A DNA stretch of 56,249 nt. It comes from an uncultured Methanobrevibacter sp. Its GTDB lineage: Archaea > Methanobacteriota > Methanobacteria > Methanobacteriales > Methanobacteriaceae. Every line of letters starts with the position of its first letter. Within the stretch, counting starts at the first letter, position 1. The notes under the pieces are model-generated. The model was not told the origin of the DNA and did no database searches. It saw nothing but the letters and a program-made list of their open reading frames with translations. Shown here one piece after another: positions 37,156 to 47,051 of this stretch. Position numbers and translations under genes: made by a program. The stretch lies in assembly GCF_902770715.1 (NCBI RefSeq), contig NZ_CACXTS010000010.1, forward strand, positions 1-56,249. The letters run 5' to 3'.

Positions 37156-40100
37156 ATAAAAAAATTTCAATTTAAGTTGATTATCTTATTAATATTGATT
37201 TTTTCGATATTACTTATGAATAATGTCTATGCTGAAGGCAATTCAACTGTTAATTCAACAGTGCCTGACGATTTCAGTTCAATTCAAGGTTTAATCGATA
37301 ATGCAAATCCTGGAGATTCCATTCACTTGGAAAATAAAACATATGAAGGCAGTGGGAATGTTATCAAGATTGATAAGGATATAAATATTTATGGTGTTGA
37401 TTCGTCATCTACAATTTTGGATGCTAATTCAAAATCAAGCATTTTTATCATATCCAAAAGGACAACAGTTAATGTCTATGGAATATCATTTGTCAATGGA
37501 AAAACTACTGGAAATGGCGCTGCAATTGAAAGCGAGGGGATTTTGACAATTAAAGATTCTAAATTTATTAATAATTCTGCGGATTATGGTGCCGTACGAG
37601 GATCTGCAGGCTCTTCATTAACTGTTTACAATTCACTATTTGCAAATAATTATGGTAGTGGAGGAGGAGCTGCAATTGACTCATTTTATTCCACTACAAA
37701 AATAATCAATTGTACATTTCTCAATAACTACGGTCATGAGGGAGGAGCAATTTATAACAGATTCAGCGATATTCAGTTAATCAATTCTAATTTTATTAAT
37801 AATTCCGCAACAAGAGGTGGAGGAATTTACAATAATAGGGGGTATCTGGTTATTAAAAACTCTAAATTTTATTCAAATTCAGCATCTCATTTAGGTGGCG
37901 GAATCAAGAGTTGGGGATACTGTGAAATATATGACAGTGATGTTAGAAACAACAGGGGCCAGTATGGTGGAGGAATGTATATCTCCGAATTCACAATGAC
38001 AGTAATAAATACATTAATTGTCAATAACACAGCAGAAGAAGGGGGAGGTTTGATTGCCGACTCTTTTGGCAGTTTAATCATATCTGATTCTAAAATAAAC
38101 AGTAATCATGCTAATTATGGGGGTGGAATTTCTGCGGATACCGGTAATGTCAATGCAAAGAATTGCATTTTCACTGATAATGTTGCAAAATATAAGGGCG
38201 GAGGAATTTCATCAGCATTAGGCACTATTGCAGGCGTCGAATTCTCTTGCAGTCTGAAAGATGTTGTTTTAATCAATAATTCTGCACAGTATGGCGGCGG
38301 GTTAAATTTGGTTAAACTTTATGGCAGTAACTTTAATAATGTTACATTAATGAATAATTCTGCAGCTGTAGGTGGTGCAATATACAATACCGGTGATTTT
38401 ACTTTTGATAAATTTACAATTACATCAAATAATGCTGATAAAGGAGGGGCAATTTATAATAAAGGAACTTTAATATTATCTAATTCTAATGTGAACTCCA
38501 ATCAGGCACCAAATGGTGGTGCAATATATAATGATGCTGATTTAACTATAATCAAATCAAACTTAAAATCCAATTCTGCTTTCGATGGAATTATTTATAA
38601 TTGTGAAAATGTTGAAATTCAAGATTCAATTATGGACAGTAATAATGCAGACAATTATGGTGGAGTTATATATAATTTAGGCGCTTTATTTGTAAATAAT
38701 GGCAATTTTAAATCAAATGAGGCTTCAATGGCTGGCGCAATATATAATATTGGAAAAAGCTGTGAAATCAGTAACTCCCTATTCAATGAAAATAAGGCTT
38801 CAAGAGGAGCAGTAATCTATACAAATGTTGATTTAACTGTCTCAAATTCTAAATTCCAAAAAAATGTAGTCTCCCATAGTTTGGGAATAATTAATATTCA
38901 TGCAGGAAATGTGAACCTCTCTGATTCAATTTTTGATTCAAATACGGGGTCTGATGAAGGAGGAGTTATTTTCAACATTGATGGAACCATATTAATCAAT
39001 AATTCCAGATTCACTTCGAATAAGGCTTTAAGCTACGGTGGAGCTATCGATAATTCTGGTCAGTTGACTATCATGAACTCCTTATTTGATAAGAATCAGG
39101 CTTATGGTGCTGGTGCTATAGACAATGGTGGAAATCTAACAGTAATTAAATCTAATTTCACCAACAATATTGCAACTAAAAACGGAGGTGCAATAAATAA
39201 TAATAATTTATTAAACGTTGTGGGATCCGTTTTTGAAAACAATGTTGCAGGTGGTGAAGGTGGAGCGATTATTGCAAGAAAGGATATCAATTTAACATAT
39301 TCTTCTTTATTTAACAATAAAGCGGCTGCCGGTGAGGCAATTTATTTTAATGATCAAAACAGTAATTTGACTAATAACTGGTGGGGAACAAATAATCCAA
39401 ACTTTGATAAATTGGTTAATCTAAACCTTTCAGATGAATTTAATTGGATAATTATCAATCTAAAAAATAAAGCCCCATTGATGCAATACGAGCTGGCCAA
39501 ATTTGTCATTGGCATCAATACGACTGATAATAATCTGGATTCTTTAGAAGCATTACCTAACTTTAAAGTTACATTATCAAATATTGGCACTCTAACTACT
39601 GTAAAAGGAGTTATTTCAAAATCGGTTGTGATTCCTGCAAAGGCTTCCATAACTGCTAGGATTAACAGCCAAACTTTCACATTCAAAGCGGTTAAAAACC
39701 CATCAAAAATTACCAATAATAAGAATGTTGTTGTGGATTATAAAGGAAAAGTAACATTTAAAGTTCGTGTTATTGGAAATAAGGGCAAATATGTTGGCAA
39801 AAACGAAGTTATTGTAATGAAAATAGCCGGAAAATCATATAAAGTCAAAACCAATAGTAAAGGGTATGCATCTAAAACATTCAGTTTAACTCCAGGCAAG
39901 TATAAAATCACAACTTCCTATAAGGGATCAACAGTAAAAAATACAATAACTGTTAAAAAAGTCTTAAAAGCCAAGAGCAAAACCGTGAAAAAATCTAAAA
40001 AGATTAAATATAGCGCTGCTTTGAAAACAAGCAAAGGCAAAGCGATAAAGAATAAAAAGGTTACCTTTAAAATTAAAGGCAAAACCTACAGTGCCAAAAC

Positions 40101-40215
40101 AAATAAGAAAGGCATTGCTACTGTCAGCTTTAAGAATCTAAAAGTCGGCAAATATTCTGTGGTAGTCAAATACTTGAAATCACAGGTAAAGATAACTTTA
40201 AGAGTTAAAAAATAG
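37156..40215 (+). CDS. Adhesin-like beta-helix surface protein, apparently starting at AUA
   Basis: 1019 residues if initiated at ATA 37156, which lies 7 bp after AGGTGG and restores the basic N-region (IKKFQFKL) of the signal peptide ending at NNVYA. The next in-frame candidate, TTG 37177, lies 28 bp from the ribosome site and would leave a signal without positive charge. A very long beta-helix (about 40-750) is built of about 25 turns with GGAIYN and SNFxNN patterns. Two Ig-like repeats rich in lysine close the protein (about 865-1019). No membrane anchor. Confidence 0.82.
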   Translation: MKKFQFKLIILLILIFSILLMNNVYAEGNSTVNSTVPDDFSSIQGLIDNANPGDSIHLENKTYEGSGNVIKIDKDINIYGVDSSSTILDANSKSSIFIISKRTTVNVYGISFVNGKTTGNGAAIESEGILTIKDSKFINNSADYGAVRGSAGSSLTVYNSLFANNYGSGGGAAIDSFYSTTKIINCTFLNNYGHEGGAIYNRFSDIQLINSNFINNSATRGGGIYNNRGYLVIKNSKFYSNSASHLGGGIKSWGYCEIYDSDVRNNRGQYGGGMYISEFTMTVINTLIVNNTAEEGGGLIADSFGSLIISDSKINSNHANYGGGISADTGNVNAKNCIFTDNVAKYKGGGISSALGTIAGVEFSCSLKDVVLINNSAQYGGGLNLVKLYGSNFNNVTLMNNSAAVGGAIYNTGDFTFDKFTITSNNADKGGAIYNKGTLILSNSNVNSNQAPNGGAIYNDADLTIIKSNLKSNSAFDGIIYNCENVEIQDSIMDSNNADNYGGVIYNLGALFVNNGNFKSNEASMAGAIYNIGKSCEISNSLFNENKASRGAVIYTNVDLTVSNSKFQKNVVSHSLGIINIHAGNVNLSDSIFDSNTGSDEGGVIFNIDGTILINNSRFTSNKALSYGGAIDNSGQLTIMNSLFDKNQAYGAGAIDNGGNLTVIKSNFTNNIATKNGGAINNNNLLNVVGSVFENNVAGGEGGAIIARKDINLTYSSLFNNKAAAGEAIYFNDQNSNLTNNWWGTNNPNFDKLVNLNLSDEFNWIIINLKNKAPLMQYELAKFVIGINTTDNNLDSLEALPNFKVTLSNIGTLTTVKGVISKSVVIPAKASITARINSQTFTFKAVKNPSKITNNKNVVVDYKGKVTFKVRVIGNKGKYVGKNEVIVMKIAGKSYKVKTNSKGYASKTFSLTPGKYKITTSYKGSTVKNTITVKKVLKAKSKTVKKSKKIKYSAALKTSKGKAIKNKKVTFKIKGKTYSAKTNKKGIATVSFKNLKVGKYSVVVKYLKSQVKITLRVKK

Positions 40216-40219
40216 ATTG

Positions 40220-40247
40220 GAGGATAAGTTATTTATCCTCATTTTTT
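40220..40247. terminator. Bidirectional terminator between convergent adhesin genes
   Basis: GAGGATAA and TTATCCTC form a perfect 8-bp stem around GTTAT, followed by ATTTTTTG on the plus strand; on the minus strand a T-run follows near 40210. Its right arm lies just before the minus-strand gene end. Confidence 0.7.
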
Positions 40248-41717
40248 GATTTTGATATAAACTGTTTTTTTAGATGCCTTGTATAATTTGTCTCCAGCAA
40301 ATTTGATTGTAGCTTTAAATTTTCCTTTTTTTGTTATTTTGAGTTTAAACACTGCTTTTCCTTTGGAGTTGGTCTTTGCAGTATAAGTTTTTCCTTTTAC
40401 TCTAAGAGTCACTTTTTTCTTTTTAAGAATAGTTTTTCCAGATTTCAAGGCAATTGTGTACTTTTTAACTTTTTTCAGTTTAAATGTTTTGGTTTTTGCA
40501 GTAATTGCTGTTTTTTTCTTCGTAACTTTTTTAGTAACAGTTTTTACAACAGTCTTGGCAGGGTTTGTTGATTCCTGTTTGGCAATATTATTGTAAGTTA
40601 AATTGATTAGAGTTTTATTGCCACATTCAATATAAAGTTCAGTTGCATAAGTTGAGGGGTTATTATTGAATGTAATGTTTTCAAGCCTTACATTTTTGTT
40701 GGTGATGTAAATGGATTTCGCTTGTTCGGCTTTATTATGGTCAAATTTGCTATTTAATATTGAAGCGTCATAGCAATCAGTATAAACGGCACCGGCTGTT
40801 TTGGCAGCGGAGTTTTCAGTGAAATTGCAGCAGTATATGCTTCCATCTCCTTTTAAGCAAATGGCTCCTGCATATGCTCCATTATTTTTTATAAAAGTCG
40901 AATTTTTAACAGAAATTTTATTTTCGTTTGTAATTGCTCCGCCATATCCAATGGCTGTGTTTTCTTCAAACATGCAGTTTTCAGCTGTCCCTGTTGAGAA
41001 GAAATAAAGCCCGCCTCCGTCGGAAGCAATATTTTTAGCGAATTTTGAATTCAATATTTTTGTATCTTCACAGCAGAATACCCCTCCTCCGAGATATTTT
41101 GCAAAGTTATTGTCAAATTCACAGTTGTTCATTACACTTTCGCTTTGAAAATCAACGGCACCTCCAAAATAAGCGGAATTATTCACGAATTTGGAATCTG
41201 TAACTGTAGCGATTTTTTCAAAATAAACGGCTCCACCTATTTGCGGTGATGCACAATTTTTAAAATTTGAATTGCTAATTTGTCCGTTGAGTCCAGACCA
41301 ATAAATTCCACCACCATTTGACTTGGAATATCCGTTGGTAATAACAAGATTCTTTAAAATTACATTATTTGATTTGATATTAAATATTCTGGCCTGATTA
41401 TTGGCATCAATCGTATGGCCCTGGCCATCAATGATCAAATCATCTATATCTATTGTAATTCCATCTGAGTAGGATACGTCTTTATCGCCATTGAATGCAT
41501 AATCCTTTGTCAAGTTCAATGTTTTTGTTTGTGATGATGCATTAATTTCATCATTCAGTGTTGAAAAATCATTCAAAGAGGTTTCCAATTTATCATTAGT
41601 GTAATCTTCTGAAATATCCAATATGGAATCATTTTCATTGATTTTTGTTGCATTAACACAAGATAATGTAATTAAAATGAGTAATAGGATACTTAAAATC
41701 ATGATTTTGTTTTTAAT
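40239..41717 (-). CDS. Adhesin-like beta-helix protein, apparently starting at AUU
   Basis: 492 residues if initiated at ATT 41717, 5 bp after GGGGGAT. This gives the N-terminus (M)KNKIMILSILLLILIT, a normal signal peptide ending CVNA. The first in-frame ATG (41702) is 20 bp from the ribosome site and lacks the basic N-region. A beta-helix with GGAV/GGGI turns spans about 60-370; a Lys/Thr linker and one Ig-like domain with NSKGKAVFKL form the C-terminus. No anchor. The AUU is inference from spacing and signal-peptide shape. Confidence 0.8.
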   Translation of the reverse strand: MKNKIMILSILLLILITLSCVNATKINENDSILDISEDYTNDKLETSLNDFSTLNDEINASSQTKTLNLTKDYAFNGDKDVSYSDGITIDIDDLIIDGQGHTIDANNQARIFNIKSNNVILKNLVITNGYSKSNGGGIYWSGLNGQISNSNFKNCASPQIGGAVYFEKIATVTDSKFVNNSAYFGGAVDFQSESVMNNCEFDNNFAKYLGGGVFCCEDTKILNSKFAKNIASDGGGLYFFSTGTAENCMFEENTAIGYGGAITNENKISVKNSTFIKNNGAYAGAICLKGDGSIYCCNFTENSAAKTAGAVYTDCYDASILNSKFDHNKAEQAKSIYITNKNVRLENITFNNNPSTYATELYIECGNKTLINLTYNNIAKQESTNPAKTVVKTVTKKVTKKKTAITAKTKTFKLKKVKKYTIALKSGKTILKKKKVTLRVKGKTYTAKTNSKGKAVFKLKITKKGKFKATIKFAGDKLYKASKKTVYIKIKK

Positions 41718-41917
41718 GTTTAATCCCCCACAAGTTCATATAATCTTTTTTATAGTTTTATTTCTATATGTATTTTACTTCAATTCATTCCATTAAAAAA
41801 TACATAATTTTCATTTTAATATATAAATAAACCGAAATACATTAAATATATCGATAGTATAATAATTAATATTGATATATTATTTCAATCGTTATAGAAA
41901 AAAATTGTGGGAAAATT

Positions 41918-44900
41918 ATGATAAATAAAAAAATTTTTGTAACTTTATCCTTATTATTGGTTGCATTAATGTGTATAAGTTCAGTTGCGGCTATTGAGGA
42001 TAATTCTAATAATAATTTAACATCTGATTCATCGAGTATGGAACTTAAAAGTAACGATGGCTCTGATTTAACTGAATTAAGTGTAAGTAGTGATGATTCT
42101 GCATTGTCAACACCAAAAACTACCGTTGTTGATAAAAATGGGGGAAATCATAACGAAATGAATGAGCATACTATCAGAAATGCCATACAGTCTGCAAATG
42201 CTGGAGATACAATAATTGTCAATGGTCAGAATTATGAGCATGTTCACGTCACCATTGATAAAAAAGTAACAATAAAAAGTGAAATTGGAACTGTTTTGAG
42301 TCCTTGTTCCAGTTCAGCAGTATCCGGATATCATGGAATCTTCTATTTGACTTCAAAGGCTAGCGGTACTGTAATTGAAGGATTTAATTTCATTGGAGAT
42401 GGCATGCTTTACGGCAATGGAGATTATGGCATTCTCATAAATGGGGCTTCAAATGTAATCATTAGAAATTGCACATTCTCCGATATGGGCAGTGGAGATG
42501 CAATCAGATTGGAAAATGCCAATGGTGCAACAATTGATGATGTGGCAATTTCCGATGCAATATATGGAGTTAACATCAAGAATTCTAACAATGTTGTTGT
42601 TAAAAATTCAGATATAAAGAACAATAAGGTTGCGGCCGTTTCAGTTGCCGGATCAAGCAAAAATACAAACATCAAATTCAATAATCTTACCAATAATGGT
42701 GTTGGTGTCAATTTGACATCTTCCAATTATGTTTACATCTTAAGCAATTACATAGCTTATAACACCCATGGTGTTTATGTCAACTGCAATATTACCAGAA
42801 TAGAGATTAAGGGTAACTTCTTCAATCAAAATAAGATGTATGAAATTTTAAATGATTATAAAGTTAGAAATTTGGTCAATTCAGCTAAAAGAATCGGATA
42901 TCCTGATTTGGAAATCATCGATAACAATTACATGGTTGGTCTTGAAGGAGCACAGGAAGAAAGGCCGGTCTTCCGCAATACCTTTGAATACAGAGGTACA
43001 AACAAAGGTGATTATTCATATGATTCAGCCAATGATGTCTTCAACTATGTGGGGGACAATAAGGGAGATTACATATCAAATAAGGGAGCAGTTTTCTTAA
43101 GGTATGTATTTGAGATAAATAAAAACGTTAACTGCCCCGTAATTTTCTATAACTATGATAAAGGGGTTCAATGGTCCTTAAGCGGAAATTATGAGCTTCA
43201 GTTAAGTGAGATTAAACAGGTTAAAAAAGGAATCTATTCCATTTCAATTGTGGATGAAAACGGCAACATTGCAAAGGATTTAAGTTCCGTTCCGGTAACC
43301 TTTTACTTAAACAAGGTTACAAAACATGTAAAACCTGATGAAGGAGATATCTACAGAACAGTAATGATGGTGAATGGAACTGCAACAGTAAGGTTCTATC
43401 AAGACGAATTTGCCGAAACTGGCAATGTCATAACCGCTGTTGTTCCAACAAATGGGGTCAATTTTGACAATAAGGTATCCAAAACTTTCACAGTAGCAGA
43501 TGAATCCATTCCGGGAACACCGTCAAACACTACCTTGACAGTCTCTAATCTAAATACCTATCCAAATTCCAATCAGCAATTGGTTATAACCTTAAAGGAC
43601 AGCAACGGAAATCCTGTAGTTGGCGAAACCGTGACAGTCAAACTCAACTCTAAGAGTTTCACACCTAAAACCGATGCTAACGGCCGCGCAACAGTTAAAG
43701 TAGCAATTGCAAAAGAAGGTACATACACAGCAAATATTATTTATCCTGGTGATGAAGTCGATTATGAAGGATGTAGTGCTCAAGCAAAAGTTGTAGTCAA
43801 AAAAACCACTACAAAATTAGTTTCAGCTAACTTAAACATGATTCCAAAAATGGCCGAATACTATTCAGTCACATTAAAGGATGCATCCGGCAAAGCCATT
43901 GCAAAACAAAAGATAACATTCAAGGTCAATGGAAAGAAATATACCAAAACCACAAATAGCAAAGGTGTTGCTAAAGTTAAGTTAAAATTCTCTAAAAATA
44001 AGAAAACCTACAAAATTTCCATTAAATTTGCAGGAACCAATAAATATAAGGTAGCTTCAAAAACAAAGAAAATTGTTGTCAAATATTCTTCAAAAACTGC
44101 AAAATTATCAACACCTACCGTAACAATCCCTCCTAAAACATCCAAAACTTACACTGTAACATTAAAGGATGGAAACGGAAAAGCTATTTCAAAACAGAAA
44201 GTTTCTGTTAAAATCAATGGCAAAACTTACACTAAGAAGACAAACTCTAAAGGCCAGGTTAAGATTAAAGTGAAATTCTCCGCTTTAAAGAATTATAAGG
44301 TAAGTGCAAGCTATAAGGGAAGCAAAGTCTATAAAAAAGCTTCATCTTCCGGTAAAATTAAAGTTGCAAAAATAAAAACCAAACTCACAACCCCTACAGT
44401 TTCAGCTCTTCCAAAAGAAGCAAAAACTTACACAGTAACTTTAAAGACCAGTACTGGAAAAGCATTAGCCAAACAGAAAGTAACTCTCAAATTAAATGGT
44501 AAAACCTACACTAAAACCACAAACTCTAAAGGTAAAGTAAGTTTATCCGTCAATTTGGCTAATGAAAAGACATATTCTGTAGTTGCTAACTATAAGGGAA
44601 CTGCAGTTTATAAGGCATCAAAATCCACTGGAAAAGTCACTGTTGCCAAATTAGGCACAGTTATAGAAAGCTATAACAGAACATTTTCAGCAGATGCCCA
44701 AAAGGATTATCAGATTTCTCTAAGGGATGCCTCAGGAAATGCCTTAATCAATAAGACATTGACATACGAGATTAATGGCGAAAGCTATTCTAAAGCTACC
44801 GATGATAGCGGTAAAATTAGAATAGACTTGGCAACCAACAACGTCACATCCTTTGATATTAAGATCAGCTATTCCGGTGATGATAAGTATAAGGAAACTT

Positions 44901-46276
44901 CAAATACTAACAGGATTGCCATTTTAAATGAATCCGGAATCATATTTGTTGATGAGGGCTTGCCGAATTCAGAAATCCAATGCATTTTAGATAATGCTCC
45001 TATTTGGTCTCATGTTGAATTTTTAGGAGATTATTACTTTGACATTTCATTAACAATTAATAATGAATTGAATATTTATTCTAGGAATGTAACTATTCTA
45101 AACGCTCCTTTAAATAGTCCTGCTTTAAAAATAGTGGCCGATACCGTATCTATTAGCAATTTTGTCATTTGTGGAAATTCAAGTGATGCTGTAGACATTA
45201 TCAATGCGCATAACGTAAATTTAATAGGTAATTCAATTGTGAATCATTTAGATGAATCCAAAATTGAAAGCTATGTTGATGGAACCGTTAATATGCCGGG
45301 ATATGGAGTTCGCATTTCAAATTCCACTGGCATATTGTTGTATGGAAATAGTTTATCTTTGTTTGAAAGCGGTATTTTCGCAGAATACTCTTCTAATTTA
45401 CTAATTGACAACAACACATTAAGGGAGAATAATTATGGTATCAAATATGGATTTGGAGTCTCAAATACTGAAATTGTTAATAATGAAATTTCTCAGCAAA
45501 CCGGTTTGTATATCATGACAGTCCCTGAAGGCCCGTCAGGTTATGGAATATTCTTAAACAACTCTGCTGTTAATGTAACAATCAACCATAATCACATTGC
45601 CTGGAATCATTTGGGAATTTCTCTTGATGCAAATTACTCAACAGGCATTGTTATTACCCAAAATACAATTACTGACAATGTATTGGAGGGCATGAGATTT
45701 AATGCAGGATATGATTTGGCCGAAAATGCAGTTGAACCTATTGTAACCGATAATGCAGTCTATAGGAATGCAAGAGGTCCGAGCATGATGATTTTAGGTG
45801 AGATGAGTGCAAATCCTGAAGGAATTTATGGTCCTGGCCAATGGAATGAATCATTGAGGCTAAAATTGGATCCGAACTGGTACGGTACAAACAATCTTGT
45901 AACATGGGACTATGATACTGGCGTTGTAGGCTATGGAACAATGTGTCCTAGAATCAGCACAACAGCAATCAAATTCGATAATGTAACATGTAATTCTCCA
46001 GGTGATTACAGCATAGTATTCTACAAAAACGGTGAAGTTGCATCAAACCTTCCGGAATTTGACATGTTTGCGACTTTGAATAGGGGAACCTCTAAAGAAA
46101 TTGAAGTAAACTTTAATGTTGTAAATGGTGTAGGTTCATTTAAATTCGATTCAGCGAATTTTAATGCTGAAAATAATGTCATTGAAATATCTGTTGGGTC
46201 TTTGCTTGATTCCACATACAGGACATTTAAAATAACTTCAACTTATGAAGTTCCTGCAAGCGAAATTCCGGCTTAA
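41918..46276 (+). CDS. Large adhesin-like protein with two beta-helices and several Ig repeats
   Basis: 1452 residues with an ordinary ATG start. Signal peptide about 1-26; first beta-helix about 65-310; a beta-sandwich part to about 530; a run of five Ig-like repeats (about 535-1010) of ~95 residues with KTNSKG/TTNSKG turns and Lys-rich strands; second beta-helix about 1015-1290; C-terminal domain (NWYGTNN onward) shared with the protein at 27570, including the GTMCPRI/GVCPKI cysteine. No C-terminal membrane helix. Repeats differ enough that recombination rather than recent amplification shaped them. Confidence 0.87.
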   Translation: MINKKIFVTLSLLLVALMCISSVAAIEDNSNNNLTSDSSSMELKSNDGSDLTELSVSSDDSALSTPKTTVVDKNGGNHNEMNEHTIRNAIQSANAGDTIIVNGQNYEHVHVTIDKKVTIKSEIGTVLSPCSSSAVSGYHGIFYLTSKASGTVIEGFNFIGDGMLYGNGDYGILINGASNVIIRNCTFSDMGSGDAIRLENANGATIDDVAISDAIYGVNIKNSNNVVVKNSDIKNNKVAAVSVAGSSKNTNIKFNNLTNNGVGVNLTSSNYVYILSNYIAYNTHGVYVNCNITRIEIKGNFFNQNKMYEILNDYKVRNLVNSAKRIGYPDLEIIDNNYMVGLEGAQEERPVFRNTFEYRGTNKGDYSYDSANDVFNYVGDNKGDYISNKGAVFLRYVFEINKNVNCPVIFYNYDKGVQWSLSGNYELQLSEIKQVKKGIYSISIVDENGNIAKDLSSVPVTFYLNKVTKHVKPDEGDIYRTVMMVNGTATVRFYQDEFAETGNVITAVVPTNGVNFDNKVSKTFTVADESIPGTPSNTTLTVSNLNTYPNSNQQLVITLKDSNGNPVVGETVTVKLNSKSFTPKTDANGRATVKVAIAKEGTYTANIIYPGDEVDYEGCSAQAKVVVKKTTTKLVSANLNMIPKMAEYYSVTLKDASGKAIAKQKITFKVNGKKYTKTTNSKGVAKVKLKFSKNKKTYKISIKFAGTNKYKVASKTKKIVVKYSSKTAKLSTPTVTIPPKTSKTYTVTLKDGNGKAISKQKVSVKINGKTYTKKTNSKGQVKIKVKFSALKNYKVSASYKGSKVYKKASSSGKIKVAKIKTKLTTPTVSALPKEAKTYTVTLKTSTGKALAKQKVTLKLNGKTYTKTTNSKGKVSLSVNLANEKTYSVVANYKGTAVYKASKSTGKVTVAKLGTVIESYNRTFSADAQKDYQISLRDASGNALINKTLTYEINGESYSKATDDSGKIRIDLATNNVTSFDIKISYSGDDKYKETSNTNRIAILNESGIIFVDEGLPNSEIQCILDNAPIWSHVEFLGDYYFDISLTINNELNIYSRNVTILNAPLNSPALKIVADTVSISNFVICGNSSDAVDIINAHNVNLIGNSIVNHLDESKIESYVDGTVNMPGYGVRISNSTGILLYGNSLSLFESGIFAEYSSNLLIDNNTLRENNYGIKYGFGVSNTEIVNNEISQQTGLYIMTVPEGPSGYGIFLNNSAVNVTINHNHIAWNHLGISLDANYSTGIVITQNTITDNVLEGMRFNAGYDLAENAVEPIVTDNAVYRNARGPSMMILGEMSANPEGIYGPGQWNESLRLKLDPNWYGTNNLVTWDYDTGVVGYGTMCPRISTTAIKFDNVTCNSPGDYSIVFYKNGEVASNLPEFDMFATLNRGTSKEIEVNFNVVNGVGSFKFDSANFNAENNVIEISVGSLLDSTYRTFKITSTYEVPASEIPA

Positions 46277-46317
46277 ATAAATATGTTTTATGCATATTTA
46301 TTCTTTTTTTATTTTTT
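46276..46317 (+). terminator. Hairpin terminator after the large adhesin gene
   Basis: AATAAATATG and CATATTTATT are 10-bp arms around TTTTATG, followed by CTTTTTTTATTTTTTC. Confidence 0.7.
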
Positions 46318-46438
46318 CATATATCGTTGCTTAAAATAATTGTCTGTTTTTCACAATAGGTATGCTTAAATTAATTATAAACATTTTTAAATTGATAGTA
46401 ACAATGGAAATATTAAAATTATTCATTGAATTTTTAAT

Positions 46439-46840
46439 TTAATCAATTTTAAAACCGCACTCACTACATGATTTGGTTTGAAATTTCACAATTCCACCAC
46501 ATTGTGGGCATAACCACCTTTCACGATCTTGTGACATCATTTTTCCGATACCTGTGGTTTTGATTCTTTTTGCACTATCCAATGTATTCAAGTCATGTCT
46601 TTTGACATATTTTTTGGAATGTTTCTTTATCAATGGGCATGGAAACTCACTGCAGCGTCCGCAGTAGCTGAAATTCTTAGTGTCGAAGCAAGCTTTAATT
46701 TTACATTTCAGACTGGCTTTGCTTTTGCCGTCATCGCTTATCAGACAGCCTGCACATGGATTTTGGTATTTTTCACAGCTGATGCAATTAATTCCACATG
46801 GGGCCAGTAATTTTGAATCGAGTTCTTCAGGCATTTTCAT
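46439..46840 (-). CDS. DUF3795-type cysteine-rich protein with C-terminal zinc ribbon
   Basis: 133 residues. The first ~85 residues carry the DUF3795 pattern (LLAPCGINCISCEKY, CAGCL, CKIKAC, FSYCGRCSEFPC). The C-terminus is a separate zinc ribbon (WLCPQCGG, SCSECGF). Probably metal- or cluster-binding; function unknown. A TATA-like ACTATATAAG near 46873 on the minus strand puts the message start within about 10 nt of the ATG, and no ribosome site is seen. ATG 46834 is an alternative start. Confidence 0.82.
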   Translation of the reverse strand: MKMPEELDSKLLAPCGINCISCEKYQNPCAGCLISDDGKSKASLKCKIKACFDTKNFSYCGRCSEFPCPLIKKHSKKYVKRHDLNTLDSAKRIKTTGIGKMMSQDRERWLCPQCGGIVKFQTKSCSECGFKID

Positions 46841-46931
46841 GATAATTAATTTATTTTAGGAAACTTATATAGTTGCATATAATCCTATGGAACGGAGCAT
46901 TTACATATTTTTTAATGGTTTTTACGATACC

Positions 46932-46941
46932 TTTATAAATA
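46932..46941 (+). promoter_or_regulatory. Promoter and leader of rpl15e
   Basis: TATA box TTTATAAATA, start near 46961, leader of about 90 nt. The leader holds a small GGGA/TCCC hairpin (about 47000) and the direct repeat GTGGC-CTTC-GTGGC near 47017-47031, just upstream of the AAGGTG ribosome site. Autogenous control by L15e is possible but not demonstrated. Confidence 0.45.
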
Positions 46942-47051
46942 CATAAAACAAATATTTGATTACTGTTATTTTTTAGCAGTGATAATTACTTTTTTTGGGA
47001 TAAGTTCCCATATGGATGTGGCCTTCGTGGCTGAACAAAAAGGTGTTATTT

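Noticed and set aside
37500..39300. Regular short repeats that could suggest a CRISPR array or satellite
   Set aside because: The periodicity is the coding of beta-helix turns (GGAIYN-type) in one open frame; there are no identical repeats with unique spacers.
43550..44660. Near-repeats of about 290 bp considered as a DNA repeat element
   Set aside because: They are diverged Ig-like domain repeats in frame in the adhesin at 41918 and need no separate element.
46841..47051. Possible tRNA or small RNA gene upstream of rpl15e
   Set aside because: No cloverleaf can be drawn and no GC-rich stem is present; better explained as promoter and leader.
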